From assembly GCF_001458115.1 (NCBI RefSeq), contig NZ_CZRP01000013.1, positions 124,001 through 188,000 on the forward strand: a DNA stretch of 64,000 nucleotides, given 5' to 3'. Position 1 is the stretch's first letter. Every line of letters starts with the position of its first letter. The translations under genes and the position numbers were made by a program. The notes beneath the pieces were generated by a model that ran no database searches, had not been told where the DNA came from, and saw only the letters and a program-made list of their open reading frames with translations. Origin of the DNA: Gracilibacillus massiliensis. Lineage in GTDB: Bacteria > Bacillota > Bacilli > Bacillales > Amphibacillaceae. Shown here piece by piece: positions 17,156 through 26,354 of this stretch.

Positions 17156-18448
17156 ATGAAACTACATGATGTAATTGGGATAGGGATTGGACCTTATAAT
17201 CTCGGGTTAGCTGCCCTAACTGATGAAAAAACCGATTTAGAAACGATTTTCTTTGACCAAAACGGAGAATTTGCATGGCATCCAGGCATGCTTATTCATG
17301 GGACAGATTTGCAAGTACCTTTTTTAGCGGACCTGGTAACTTTCGCGAATCCTACTAGTAAGTATACGTTTTTAAATTATTTACATGAACAAAACCGACT
17401 ATATAAATTTTTCTTTTTTCAAAAATTCGAAATGCCTCGCGCAGAGTATGCTTCCTATTTAAAATGGGTGGCAGAGCAATTGCCAAGCTGTCATTTTAAA
17501 TCAGAAGTAAGTGATGTCATTGATCATGGCAATCATTACGAAGTTGTTGTTAACCATTGGGGTAAACAAGAGCAGAAGTCATATTTAACAAAACATGTCG
17601 TTTTGGGAACAGGCAGTACACCAAATATTCCTTTTGAATTAGACAATATCGAATCGGAAGCTGCTCATCATTCCAGCCAATATTTATATTTAAAAGACAG
17701 AACAATACGTGCTAAGCACATTACCGTTGTTGGTTCAGGTCAAAGTGCATCTGAGATATTCTATGATTTACTCAAATTACAGGAACATTTTGACTATCAT
17801 TTAGCATGGTATACGAGATCTCCTGGGTTTCTTCAACTGGATAATTCCAAACTTGGTCAAGAGGTATTTTCACCAGATTATGTCGACTATTTTCAGACGC
17901 TAGCTTTTCAAAAACGACAAGACACTTTAGACCATTTAGGACAATTACGGAAAGGGATTGACAAGGAAACATTACATAAGATTCATGAATTACTCTATCA
18001 TCGAACGGTCGATAACAACAGGTTACCTGTTACCATTCAACCATTAACAGAAATTAATAAAGTATTAAAGAAAGGGATCGGTCTAGAAGTGCAAGCGACA
18101 CAGTGGCAAAAGGAAAAATCCATTTCATTTGATACAGAAAAAGTAGTGCTTGCTACAGGTTATAAGCCCAATATACCGGATTGGTTTTACGATCGTTTCC
18201 AAGATAAAATAGAATGGGAAGATGATCAACTATATAAAATGGATTCGAATTTCAGACTTTGTTTTAAAGATGGATCTCGTGCTCACCGTTTTTATACACT
18301 CACTAATTTGGCCCATTCACATGGAACTGGTGCTACCAATTTAGGATTGGCTGTTGACCGTAATATCCAGATCATTAATGACATAGCAGGTAAAACAATT
18401 TATGAGCAACAACGAGACACGATATTCACTCAATTTAACCCTGAATGA
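17156..18448 (+). CDS. siderophore-type lysine/ornithine N-hydroxylase
   Basis: About 430 residues; ATG 17156 is preferred because AGAGGG precedes it by about 7 nt. FAD site GIGIGPYNLGLAAL, NADPH site VVGSGQSASEIFYDL, second FAD motif VVLATGYKPNIP and the C-terminal HSHGTGATNLGLAVDR define the IucD/SidA/PvdA family of flavin monooxygenases, which N-hydroxylate lysine or ornithine for hydroxamate siderophores. No siderophore synthetase or transporter gene is next to it, so the partner enzymes must be elsewhere. Substrate choice cannot be read from sequence. Confidence 0.9.
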   Translation: MKLHDVIGIGIGPYNLGLAALTDEKTDLETIFFDQNGEFAWHPGMLIHGTDLQVPFLADLVTFANPTSKYTFLNYLHEQNRLYKFFFFQKFEMPRAEYASYLKWVAEQLPSCHFKSEVSDVIDHGNHYEVVVNHWGKQEQKSYLTKHVVLGTGSTPNIPFELDNIESEAAHHSSQYLYLKDRTIRAKHITVVGSGQSASEIFYDLLKLQEHFDYHLAWYTRSPGFLQLDNSKLGQEVFSPDYVDYFQTLAFQKRQDTLDHLGQLRKGIDKETLHKIHELLYHRTVDNNRLPVTIQPLTEINKVLKKGIGLEVQATQWQKEKSISFDTEKVVLATGYKPNIPDWFYDRFQDKIEWEDDQLYKMDSNFRLCFKDGSRAHRFYTLTNLAHSHGTGATNLGLAVDRNIQIINDIAGKTIYEQQRDTIFTQFNPE

Positions 18449-18894
18449 TGCTCGCGCAAGTTTTTCCTTTCCAATGTTTGATAGTCCTTTGACTTTGTAA
18501 AAGGAATTTGGTGGGCAATAGCAAATTGCTCTAACTCTTGATAAAGACGATGTGGTTTGAATGCGATAAGTCTGATTGGCAGACCTTTCCGTCGTTTAAT
18601 CGATGCATTTTTCGTTGTCCAGCCAACTCTTACAAATTGGATACTCTGTATCTGATCTGGTTTTATTTCTTTACCATATATACGCCTTTTCAGAAAAAGT
18701 ATTTGATAGTTTATATAGTGATCTGTTATCTGAACTTGAAATGAAATAAACAAACACAGAAAAGTAAATGTTAATGTTATTAATTGAAATGCTAGTAATA
18801 AATCAACTTGTGACAAACTAATAGAAATAGTAACCATTTGAAGAATCAATATAGAAATAATAATTTTAGATTGTGACACGGCATAATATTTCAT
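18430..18894 (-). CDS. small membrane protein with PH-like domain
   Basis: About 154 residues starting at ATG 18894, which has GGAGGTG at ideal spacing; the longer frame from 18954 has no ribosome site. Two hydrophobic helices are followed by a strand-rich part (VQITDHYINYQILFLKRRIYGKEIKPDQIQSIQF, cited by its DHYINY and IKPDQIQSI parts) that resembles bacterial PH/EbsA-like domains. The 3' end overlaps the converging hydroxylase gene by 19 bp. Function unknown. Confidence 0.7.
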   Translation of the reverse strand: MKYYAVSQSKIIISILILQMVTISISLSQVDLLLAFQLITLTFTFLCLFISFQVQITDHYINYQILFLKRRIYGKEIKPDQIQSIQFVRVGWTTKNASIKRRKGLPIRLIAFKPHRLYQELEQFAIAHQIPFTKSKDYQTLERKNLREHHSGLN

Positions 18895-18925
18895 GATCAC
18901 ACCTCCACTAAAAATTATAGCATAA

Positions 18926-18962
18926 AAAAATAGAGGAATTTGAAATTTTTTCAAACTCCTCT
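18926..18962 (-). terminator. terminator after queE
   Basis: GAGAGGAGTTTGAAAA pairs with TTTCAAATTCCTCT and is followed by TTTTTTT on the minus strand; it begins inside the last codons of queE. Confidence 0.85.
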
Positions 18963-19679
18963 CTTGTTTCCCCAGACTAGTGCATGAACTTGCGGTAAGA
19001 CACGAACATGATTCAACGTTGAGTTCGCCATTACTTTATCTATTAACCATTCGTATTTATTTAATAAATGATTTGCTAAATCTTTAGGTTGGTGCTCCTC
19101 TAAATCATCGTTGCCAACTTGTAAGAAAAAAGGAATACTTGGATATCTCTGATGTACCTTTTCTGCATATTGTAAATCCTCATTATTAAATACTACTACT
19201 TTCAAACTTGTATGAGTCAGCCGTTTGTTGGTAATCAATTGATCGATAATATCATCTAAAACTTGCCAATTGGTTTTCATTTTAGAACTAGGCGGCTTCG
19301 GAGAAATGGTCAAGTCATCTACCTTTACAAACCAGTCTTGCCAACGACTTCCCTGTGTTTCAAGGGCAACTTCGATATTATTTTCATGAAGCTTGTTGAT
19401 TAGTCCGTCTAAATGCTTCAATAAGGCTGGGTTTCCCCCTGAAATAGTTACATGATCAAATTGTTCCCCACCTACTTCTTTAAGCTGTGAATAAATTTGA
19501 TCAGCTGTCATTTTGACGATATCGTCCTTGGCACTTCCATCCCAGGTAAAGGCAGAATCACACCAAGCACAGCTGTAATCACAACCTGCCGTACGAACAA
19601 ACATCGTTTTTCTGCCAACAACCATTCCTTCTCCTTGAATAGTAGGTCCGAATATCTCTAATATGGGAATCTTATTCAT
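18951..19679 (-). CDS. queE: 7-carboxy-7-deazaguanine synthase
   Basis: 242 residues. Radical SAM cluster CDYSCAWCD (C-x3-C-x2-C), substrate segment EIFGPTIQGEG at the N-terminus and TISGGNPALLKHLDGL. QueE converts carboxy-tetrahydropterin to 7-carboxy-7-deazaguanine for queuosine. It overlaps queD by 8 bp and ends the riboswitch-controlled operon. Confidence 0.96.
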   Translation of the reverse strand: MNKIPILEIFGPTIQGEGMVVGRKTMFVRTAGCDYSCAWCDSAFTWDGSAKDDIVKMTADQIYSQLKEVGGEQFDHVTISGGNPALLKHLDGLINKLHENNIEVALETQGSRWQDWFVKVDDLTISPKPPSSKMKTNWQVLDDIIDQLITNKRLTHTSLKVVVFNNEDLQYAEKVHQRYPSIPFFLQVGNDDLEEHQPKDLANHLLNKYEWLIDKVMANSTLNHVRVLPQVHALVWGNKRGV

Positions 19680-20139
19680 TCAACATCCACTCCCGTCTTG
19701 CTTCTGCATAACTTGTTGGTGTTTCAAATAAACGAACAAATTCAACCCGACAGTGATTCATGTGCCCTTGAAGTGCTGCTTCCATTTTTTCAAATATCCA
19801 GACCACCATATTTTCTGCGGTTGTATTCATCTTTGGCAAGGTTTCGTTTAAATAACGGTGATCTAAATGAATCTCAATTTGTTCTTTCCATATTTTCTTA
19901 ATATCACCGAAATCAATAACAATCCCAATATCATCTACATACCCACTGATACCGAATACCACTTTATAGGTATGCCCATGTAAATTCTTACATTTACCTT
20001 CATAACAGTGTAAATGGTGTGCTGCATCAAAAGTAAACTCTTTGCTTACTAGTACTCGTTTTTGATGATATTTAAGTTCACCTTTTTGGATGTCTTCATT
20101 TATTTTTTGCAACTCTTCCACAATTTGAAAGCCAAACAT
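19672..20139 (-). CDS. queD: 6-carboxy-5,6,7,8-tetrahydropterin synthase
   Basis: 155 residues of the pterin-synthase fold. Zinc ligands: His in FDAAHHLHCYEGKCKNLHGHTYKV; catalytic Cys is in YEGKCKNLHGH. LDHRYLNE and PTAENM-like NTTAENMV complete the family pattern. The TAATG junction couples it to queC. It makes the pterin precursor for queuosine. Confidence 0.96.
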   Translation of the reverse strand: MFGFQIVEELQKINEDIQKGELKYHQKRVLVSKEFTFDAAHHLHCYEGKCKNLHGHTYKVVFGISGYVDDIGIVIDFGDIKKIWKEQIEIHLDHRYLNETLPKMNTTAENMVVWIFEKMEAALQGHMNHCRVEFVRLFETPTSYAEARREWMLNE

Positions 20140-20807
20140 TACCTATTCCCCTCTGTACGTTGTTCTAGATATACATCTAAACCTTTTTGTCTTAGCTCAC
20201 ATGCTGGACAATCGCCACATCCTGCACCTCTTATCCCATTGTAGCAAGTCAATGTCTTTTCGCGGACATAATCAAACGAGTCTAACTGATCCGCTAATTC
20301 CCAGGTTTGTGCTTTATCTAACCACATTAATGGTGTGTGCACAACAAAGTCCTCATCCATTGAAAGATTTAAAGTAACATTCAGTGATTTAATAAACACA
20401 TCTCGACAATCTGGATAACCACTGAAATCTGTTTCACATACACCAGTAATAATGTGTTTTGCATCAATTTGTTTTGCTAAAATGGTCGCAAAAGACAAGA
20501 ATAATAGATTACGACCAGGTACAAAGGTGTTTGGTAATCCCCCATCTTCTCCTTCTTCTACCTCTATATCATTACGCGTCAAGGCATTTGGTGCTAATTG
20601 ATTAAGTAGAGACATATCTAATATCTGATGTTTTAGATTCTGATCCTTAGCGATTTCTTTTGCGACTTCAATTTCTTCCTTATGACGTTGGTTATAATCA
20701 AATGTAACTAACTCTACATGATCAAACCTTTCTAATGCCCAGAATAAACAGGTTGTGCTATCTTGACCACCACTAAAGACAACGACTGCTCGATTATTTT
20801 TATCCAT
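20139..20807 (-). CDS. queC: 7-cyano-7-deazaguanine (preQ0) synthase
   Basis: 222 residues. ATP PP-loop [11 protein letters not shown], catalytic-site stretch [11 protein letters not shown], and the C-terminal zinc site [16 protein letters not shown]. QueC turns carboxy-deazaguanine into preQ0 with ATP and ammonia. First gene after the preQ1-I riboswitch. Confidence 0.97.
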   Translation of the reverse strand: MDKNNRAVVVFSGGQDSTTCLFWALERFDHVELVTFDYNQRHKEEIEVAKEIAKDQNLKHQILDMSLLNQLAPNALTRNDIEVEEGEDGGLPNTFVPGRNLLFLSFATILAKQIDAKHIITGVCETDFSGYPDCRDVFIKSLNVTLNLSMDEDFVVHTPLMWLDKAQTWELADQLDSFDYVREKTLTCYNGIRGAGCGDCPACELRQKGLDVYLEQRTEGNR

Positions 20808-20858
20808 AAAAAAATCCCCTTTCTAATTTTAAAAAGAGAATTCTGCACACCAAAAAAC

Positions 20859-20891
20859 AAAAAAATCATACCTAAGGCTCGGTATGATCAT
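20859..20891 (-). terminator. expression-platform terminator of the preQ1 riboswitch
   Basis: ATCATACC and GGTATGAT pair around GAGCCTTA and are followed by seven T's. The CTAAGG end of the aptamer can pair with CCTTAG in this stem, giving an antiterminator when ligand is absent. Confidence 0.85.
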
Positions 20892-20930
20892 CCTTAGTTT
20901 TTTATAGAGGGTGTAGCTAGAACCTCTCCT
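20892..20930 (-). promoter_or_regulatory. preQ1-I riboswitch
   Basis: On the minus strand AGAGGTTCTAGCTACACCC followed by TCTATAAAAAACTAAGG matches the preQ1-I pseudoknot aptamer almost exactly. It lies 85 bp upstream of queC, so preQ1 should shut off queCDE. Confidence 0.97.
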
Positions 20931-21000
20931 GCTATATTTGCAGAGTTTTTATTCGAAACTTCATTATTATAACATATATTTAATAGTTGTACACTCAATT

Positions 21001-21747
21001 CTATAACATTTGCTTAATTGCTGTTTGTACATTGTTAATTTTCTTAATTTGCTTAAAGCTTACGATATTTGACAATAACCGTGCATGACTAGGTGATAAT
21101 CCAGTAATAATTGGTTTCTGACCTAACAAAAATATAATCTCGATTAGTTCTCCCAAGAGGTCTATTCCCTTTGGATGCAAATGATCTACTGCGGTGAAAT
21201 CAATTAATAGTTTCGTACTGTCTGATTGATATAATTCACGAGATACTTTTTCATTAATAATCTGCATTTTATCAATTGTGACATCACCAAAAAGTGGTAT
21301 CAAAACTAATTCGCTACTTAAAAAAATAAGCGGACCTGATAAAGCATCAATTCTTTGTTGTGCTCGTTCTAATTCTTCCTTTTTTGTTAATAAAGAAAAG
21401 TTCGTATCATCCAACCTTTCACGTAATGATGTAAGTTGTATCGCTAATTGTTCTACTTGGTCATTAGCTGGATAACAAACGATATGTCCGATCTGATCAT
21501 CCCAATTAATAGATACTTGGTAAACGGACAATGGATTGCTGATTGATTTCATATTTAGTTCGATGGACGAGCTATTAAGTGGGTCTTGCAAAAAACTCAA
21601 TGCTTTTTCTCGACTTTCACTGTCTAACAAACTAAAAAAATCACTACTGCGGATAAATTCCTGTTTTGCTTGGTCTGACGTTTCAAGAATTTTAAAATTT
21701 TGATCTACTTTAAAATAGACTACAGGTAGATGTTTAGCCTGCTCCAT
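21001..21747 (-). CDS. STAS-domain protein with PAS-like N-terminus, RsbR-like
   Basis: 248 residues. N-terminal 110 residues look PAS-like (VVYFKVDQNFKILETSDQAK, SDFFSLLDSESREKAL), followed by a coiled coil (about 120-145) and a C-terminal STAS domain (LIPLFGDVTIDKM, LLIDFTAVDHLHPKGIDLLGELI, PIITGLSPSHARLLS). RsbR paralogues share this layout and form stressosomes. The serine or threonine phosphorylated in classic RsbR/RsbS appears to be absent from this DFTAVDHLHPKG loop. It is translated right after the B12-binding gene (14-bp overlap). Confidence 0.8.
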   Translation of the reverse strand: MEQAKHLPVVYFKVDQNFKILETSDQAKQEFIRSSDFFSLLDSESREKALSFLQDPLNSSSIELNMKSISNPLSVYQVSINWDDQIGHIVCYPANDQVEQLAIQLTSLRERLDDTNFSLLTKKEELERAQQRIDALSGPLIFLSSELVLIPLFGDVTIDKMQIINEKVSRELYQSDSTKLLIDFTAVDHLHPKGIDLLGELIEIIFLLGQKPIITGLSPSHARLLSNIVSFKQIKKINNVQTAIKQML

Positions 21748-22384
21748 TTACACCTACCCCACTTTCCCAGTGATCCAGCCAGGTACTGAAATCGTTCATG
21801 TCATGACATATTTTACATTCTGTATTCACATGTTTTTTAAGATCAATGATTGTAGCAATTCTTCCACCGATCAGTATTTTAGGTTTCCATGAAAGTGTTG
21901 AAAGTTTATCAATATACTCTAATAAAGTAGGTAATCGATAAGTCATTGCAGCTGATAACCCAATAACTTGTGGACGCCAAGTTTCTACACTTTCCATCAT
22001 GGCATTAAGGGGTAAGTTGGCTCCGTGATATCGTACTTGCCAATCTTTCTCACGACATAAACCAGCAATCATTTTTGTCCCTAATGCATGCTGTTCATCT
22101 TCTATACAATAAAGCATTATCTTTTTCTGACTTAATTCTTTCTTTTTCATCGATGGCAAATAAAAGAACTGTGATAAGACAAATTCACAAACACTTGTGG
22201 CAAGATGCTCATCTGCAACAGTTATCTCATTTTGTTGCCATAGCTCTCCAATATAACGCATTGCATTTGTCACTATATCTTGATAAAGATAGATGGAATC
22301 ATTATGATTTTCTAGTAAAAATTCGTATGCTGCTTTTTCATTACCATCTAATAAGTAAGAGGCAAATGTTTGATATGCTTGCAA
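21734..22384 (-). CDS. cobalamin-binding sensory protein with CarH-type photoreceptor motif
   Basis: 216 residues with TTG start and GAAGGTG ribosome site. Residues 1-75 form a helical cap, with W49, E59 and H60 in ELWQQNEITVADEHLATS, the W-x9-EH signature of CarH-like adenosylcobalamin light sensors. Residues 86-205 are a B12-binding Rossmann domain with E97-x-H99-x-x-G102 (EQHALG), the cobalt-ligand motif, and LIGG near the end. There is no MerR DNA-binding domain, so output probably passes to the STAS protein encoded next. Light sensing is inferred. Confidence 0.82.
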   Translation of the reverse strand: MQAYQTFASYLLDGNEKAAYEFLLENHNDSIYLYQDIVTNAMRYIGELWQQNEITVADEHLATSVCEFVLSQFFYLPSMKKKELSQKKIMLYCIEDEQHALGTKMIAGLCREKDWQVRYHGANLPLNAMMESVETWRPQVIGLSAAMTYRLPTLLEYIDKLSTLSWKPKILIGGRIATIIDLKKHVNTECKICHDMNDFSTWLDHWESGVGVNGAG

Positions 22385-22394
22385 TCGATCACCT

Positions 22395-22751
22395 TCATTT
22401 TTTTGTTAATTGATTTATCGCTTTTGATAAGCAATTTAAATAAAACTCAGTATAAGGTGCCTGCTTCTGACTTAACACCTGTTGTAATTGTTCAAAGTTA
22501 AATGAAATATGTTTTGCGGACATTCCTCTAGCCGATAAAAGTTCATGCAACCAATTTGTATAATCTAAAAAAACACTTTCATCATGTAAAGAATATGCCG
22601 TAGCTAAATGATCCAGATGGTGTTGATTATCTTCTTTGCAACGGATCACACCAGCTTCTCCATACTTCTCTAACAAATTAGGATAGGCATGGTAAATTGC
22701 AGAAACTACCTCTTCTATTATAGCTTCTTGGTTATTAATCGATTCACTCAT
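22395..22751 (-). CDS. helical protein of the B12/STAS operon
   Basis: 118 residues, predicted all helical, with AIIEEVVSAIYHAYPNLLEKYGEAGVIRCKEDN at the start (His and Glu rich in HHLDHLATAY). Its pattern recalls the helical N-terminal domains of RsbR-type sensors, but I do not recognise a family with certainty. The ATG overlaps the stop of the preceding gene, and the B12 protein follows after 10 bp. A sensor or adaptor role is possible. Confidence 0.6.
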   Translation of the reverse strand: MSESINNQEAIIEEVVSAIYHAYPNLLEKYGEAGVIRCKEDNQHHLDHLATAYSLHDESVFLDYTNWLHELLSARGMSAKHISFNFEQLQQVLSQKQAPYTEFYLNCLSKAINQLTKK

Positions 22752-23053
22752 TCGGCTACCACCTTATACTTATACACTTTCGGCACAATATTTGCTAACT
22801 CTTGATCTGGATATTTCTTTTCGAGTTGATGGATATATTGATAATCTTGGCTTGTCACCCAGTTCATATAATCTTCTTTGGATTTCCAAGTAATTTGAAC
22901 CGTTAATTCGCCAGGCTTTCGTTCATTTTGTAATAATTGAAAGTCCACAAACCCTGGCCACTTATCCACTAATCCGGTACGTTTACGATAGATATTGATT
23001 ACTTCTTCTGACTTTTCTTCAGGTACATCAAAAACGGAATGGACGATATACAC
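22748..23053 (-). CDS. antibiotic biosynthesis monooxygenase (ABM) family protein
   Basis: About 101 residues; GTG 23053 has AAGAGGTG at good spacing, while GTG 23062 has none. The ABM/haem-oxygenase-like fold is seen in VHSVFDVPEEKSEEVINIYRKR, WPGFVDFQLLQNER and VQITWKSKEDYMNWVTS. The family includes IsdG/HmoB haem monooxygenases and quinol monooxygenases; the Asn-Trp-His haem-degrading triad cannot be assigned securely here. First gene of the four-gene sensory operon. Confidence 0.75.
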   Translation of the reverse strand: MYIVHSVFDVPEEKSEEVINIYRKRTGLVDKWPGFVDFQLLQNERKPGELTVQITWKSKEDYMNWVTSQDYQYIHQLEKKYPDQELANIVPKVYKYKVVAE

Positions 23054-23062
23054 ATTATTCAC

Positions 23063-23381
23063 CTCTTCTTATGAGAAGATACAGTATTTCTATTTTAACA
23101 TTATCAGTTATGGATTACTAGAATTGCAATCAGAGACTATGCTTCGTTATCTTTTTAGAATCTCAATTTAGAAGCTCAATATTGTCATTTAAAGTTTGCA
23201 AAAATGCGTAAGTTAGTGAATTTGAGGCTAATCGAAAGCGATAAGGAGAGGCTATTAATAGTTCTTTTGAGCATTATTTTGGCTGAAATGTAGATGAGGT
23301 GAATTCTCGCTGACATTCCCAGCATTGATCTCAAAGGAAATGTCGACGAGAAGACACGATTATCTCATAGTTATTTTACTA
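23063..23381. other. gene-free stretch with an imperfect inverted repeat
   Basis: No open frame with a ribosome site is seen. TTCTCGCTGACATTCC (near 23304-23319) and GGAAATGTCGACGAGAA (23336-23352) form an imperfect stem with a short loop, close to the 3' end of the aldo/keto reductase gene. It could serve as its terminator, but lacks a T-run. Confidence 0.5.
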
Positions 23382-24398
23382 TTATTCCCTTCCACGATTT
23401 CGTTGGATGTCTGCTGCTTGATCATACGGATAGCTGACATATAGATCACTTGCTTTATCTAATCGCTTCATTTGATCCTCTGTTAATGACCAGCCTGCAG
23501 CTCCTAGATTGGCATCAAGTTGTTCAAGGTTGCGAGCTCCAATAATAGGTGCTGTCACTCCTCTTTTTTGCAGTAGCCAATTTATCGCGGTTTGAGCAGG
23601 CGTTTTTCCAGCTTGATTTGCCACGTCTATTAATTCATCTATCAAATGCCATGTAAACTCATTATTATACATATCCCAGGTTTCCTGGTAACCTTTTTTG
23701 TCAGCTTCTGCAATTCTAGTATTCTCTGGAGGTTGTGATAAAGCTCTGGTGAATTTTCCACTTAACCAACCACCTCTTAACGGACTCCACGGTATAACAC
23801 CTAGACCCTCATTTTCGCATACATCAATCAGTTCCCATTCCGTTGCTCGCGTTAACAAGTTATACTGTGGTTGTAAGCATGAAAAAGCTTCCCAACCATT
23901 CTGTTTACTAACATCAATCGCTTTTTGTAGTTGCCAGCCTTTGAAGTTACTAGCTCCTATGTAACGTACAAGGCCTTCTCGCACAAGATCATTTAACGTA
24001 CTTAGTGTTTCCTCTAAAGGCGTACGCGGGTCCCATGCATGTACTTGATATAAATCGATGTAATCCGTTTTTAATCGATGTAAGCTGTCTTTAATACCAG
24101 CCATGATATGTTTGCGACTTAATCCTATATCATTAGGTCCCTCTCCCATTGGAAATCGAACCTTTGTCGCTAAAACAAAATCATCTCTTCGTTGCCCTTT
24201 TAGCCAGTTACCTACAATTTCTTCCGATGCACCGCGCGTATATACATCCGCAGTATCAAGGAAGTTGCCACCTTTTTCTTTATAATAATCTAATATCTTA
24301 AAACTATCAGACTCGCTGGTCTCTCTCCCTAAAGTCATTGTACCTAAACATAATTCACTTACACGTAATCCTGTTTTACCTAAATAACGATTTTCCAA
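23382..24398 (-). CDS. aldo/keto reductase
   Basis: About 338 residues; TTG 24398 follows GGAGGT with 7-nt spacing, whereas GTG 24407 would lie within the site. The TIM-barrel NADPH enzyme has catalytic residues D ([16 protein letters not shown]), Y in VYTRG, K in LATKVRFP and H in [13 protein letters not shown]-binding segment is [15 protein letters not shown]. It belongs to the YrpG/YcsN-like group of general aldehyde and ketone reductases; substrate unknown. Monocistronic. Confidence 0.9.
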   Translation of the reverse strand: MENRYLGKTGLRVSELCLGTMTLGRETSESDSFKILDYYKEKGGNFLDTADVYTRGASEEIVGNWLKGQRRDDFVLATKVRFPMGEGPNDIGLSRKHIMAGIKDSLHRLKTDYIDLYQVHAWDPRTPLEETLSTLNDLVREGLVRYIGASNFKGWQLQKAIDVSKQNGWEAFSCLQPQYNLLTRATEWELIDVCENEGLGVIPWSPLRGGWLSGKFTRALSQPPENTRIAEADKKGYQETWDMYNNEFTWHLIDELIDVANQAGKTPAQTAINWLLQKRGVTAPIIGARNLEQLDANLGAAGWSLTEDQMKRLDKASDLYVSYPYDQAADIQRNRGRE

Positions 24399-24579
24399 TA
24401 GTTGCACCTCCGTATAGTAATCGCTTACACTGTTAGTATAACTAATTTTTCATTCTTCGTAAAAAAATTCGTTTTATGACTATTAATCATTGACAACTCT
24501 ATCTATTTATCATATATTACTGAAGGCGAATATTTTTCGCTTCAATCAATAAAAAGGTTCGTTTTTAGGAGTGGAAACT

Positions 24580-25557
24580 TTGGAAAATGTATTTGATTAT
24601 GAAGATATTCAATTAATTCCCACAAAATGCATTGTGAACAGTCGTTCAGAATGTGATACGTCTATACAATTTGGTAAACATAAATTTCGTCTACCAGTAG
24701 TACCCGCTAATATGCAAACCATCATTGATGAAAAAGTTGCTCTATATTTAGCAAAAAGAGGCTACTTCTATGTGATGCACCGGTTTGAACCAGAAACAAG
24801 GAAAAACTTTATTAAAACATTACATCAGGATAATTTAATCGCTTCTATCAGTGTTGGTGTGAAAGAGGAAGAATATCATTTTATAAAAGAACTGGCTAGT
24901 GAGAAACTTGTACCTGATTATATAACCATTGATATTGCCCATGGCCATTCCAATGCAGTAATAGACATGATTCAACATATTAAAAAAAATTTACCTGCTA
25001 CTTTTGTTATTGCTGGAAATGTTGGAACACCTGAAGCAGTGCGTGAGTTAGAAAACGCTGGTGCTGACGCTACTAAAGTAGGAATAGGGCCTGGAAAGGT
25101 TTGTATTACTAAAATCAAAACAGGTTTTGGAACAGGTGGCTGGCAATTAGCGGCGTTACGTTGGTGTGCAAAAGCTGCGACAAAACCTATTATTGCCGAT
25201 GGCGGTATCCGTACACATGGTGATATTGCTAAATCTGTCCGTTTCGGTGCATCTATGGTGATGATCGGCTCACTTTTTGCAGGGCATGAAGAATCACCTG
25301 GAACTACTGTTGAGAAGGATGGTCAATTGTTCAAAGAATATTTTGGATCCGCTTCAGAGTATCAAAAAGGTGAAAAGAAAAATGTCGAAGGTAAAAAAAT
25401 GTATGTAGCGTACAAAGGGTCATTACAAGATACGCTAACGGAAATGGAACAAGACTTACAATCCTCGATATCATATGCTGGCGGGACAAATCTTGAAGCA
25501 ATACGCACTGTCGATTACGTAGTCGTTAAAAATTCAATTTTTAATGGGGATAAATAA
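24580..25557 (+). CDS. guaC: GMP reductase
   Basis: About 325 residues. TTG 24580 gives [14 protein letters not shown], which matches the known Bacillus GuaC N-terminus, and AGGAGTGG lies 6 nt upstream; GTG 24571 would lie within that site. Active-site loop [17 protein letters not shown] carries the catalytic Cys, and [16 protein letters not shown] and [14 protein letters not shown] are the phosphate-binding loops of the IMPDH/GMPR barrel. It reduces GMP to IMP with NADPH in purine salvage. Confidence 0.95.
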   Translation: MENVFDYEDIQLIPTKCIVNSRSECDTSIQFGKHKFRLPVVPANMQTIIDEKVALYLAKRGYFYVMHRFEPETRKNFIKTLHQDNLIASISVGVKEEEYHFIKELASEKLVPDYITIDIAHGHSNAVIDMIQHIKKNLPATFVIAGNVGTPEAVRELENAGADATKVGIGPGKVCITKIKTGFGTGGWQLAALRWCAKAATKPIIADGGIRTHGDIAKSVRFGASMVMIGSLFAGHEESPGTTVEKDGQLFKEYFGSASEYQKGEKKNVEGKKMYVAYKGSLQDTLTEMEQDLQSSISYAGGTNLEAIRTVDYVVVKNSIFNGDK

Positions 25558-25568
25558 TCAACGTTATG

Positions 25569-25605
25569 ATAATAAGGCGAATTCTACTATCAGAATTCGT
25601 CTTAT
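25569..25605 (+). terminator. terminator after guaC
   Basis: AAGGCGAATTCT and AGAATTCGTCTT pair around ACTATC, followed by a T-rich stretch. Confidence 0.75.
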
Positions 25606-25752
25606 CTTTTGAATTTTTTAATGATATGACAGAAAAAGTATCTGTTGCTTGTATTAAAATTTGTATATATTTTGACTTTTACGAAAATCGACCCTATCGA
25701 ATTTTTAGAAGTGCTATAATATCTATGAAACAAACGAAGGGGTGTATCCAAA

Positions 25753-26274
25753 ATGAAAAAAATTTATTTATTTATAACTGTTACAATACTTTCTCTCTTA
25801 GCAGCCTGTAGCGGCAACTCCAACCAAGATGAATTATCAAACGCAGAGTTGAAAGAATTGGTTCAACAATATAGTGTTAATGATAAGACCGCACAATCTG
25901 CTTCCATTTCTTCGACAGATTTGATTATTACTGAAAAAGATGGACAGGAAAAGTCTTACTCTTTACCTAATGACGAGTTTTTTGTTTCGATTGCACCATA
26001 TGAAGATTCGACACACCCATGTACAAACCACAGTTTAACTGGTTGCCAAGGAGAAATGGCAAATACAGAATTTGATGTATATATTGAAGACATGGATGGT
26101 AATGTTTTGATAGATGAACCAATCACATCATTTGATAATGGCTTTATTGATCTATGGTTGCCAAAAGATAAAACCTACAAAGTCACAATTAAACATGATG
26201 GCAAGGTTGTAGAATCTGAAATTTCTACTTTTGAAGAAGATGGTACATGTATTACAACTATGCAATTAATCTAA
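25753..26274 (+). CDS. cueP: CueP-family copper-binding lipoprotein
   Basis: 173 residues, lipobox LAACS. The CueP pattern is clear in NDEFFVSIAPYEDSTHPCTNHSLTGCQGEM, where Cys and His residues bind metal, then EFDVYIEDMDGNVLID, with a third conserved Cys near the C-terminus (EDGTCITTM). CueP binds copper in the Salmonella periplasm; Gram-positive homologues are cell-surface lipoproteins. GAAGGGG ribosome site. Not next to other copper genes. Confidence 0.9.
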   Translation: MKKIYLFITVTILSLLAACSGNSNQDELSNAELKELVQQYSVNDKTAQSASISSTDLIITEKDGQEKSYSLPNDEFFVSIAPYEDSTHPCTNHSLTGCQGEMANTEFDVYIEDMDGNVLIDEPITSFDNGFIDLWLPKDKTYKVTIKHDGKVVESEISTFEEDGTCITTMQLI

Positions 26275-26287
26275 ATTACTTAGTAGC

Positions 26288-26322
26288 TATTTAGGTGGTT
26301 TAATGACCACCTTTTCTTTTAA
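26288..26322 (+). terminator. terminator after cueP
   Basis: GGTGGT and ACCACC pair around TTAATG and are followed by TTTTCTTTT. Confidence 0.8.
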
Positions 26323-26354
26323 CACATCTTAGTCTTCCTATATCACGGTGTAAT

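Noticed and set aside
25566-25811. 81-codon frame before cueP
   Set aside because: Overlaps the guaC terminator and cueP start, with no ribosome site.
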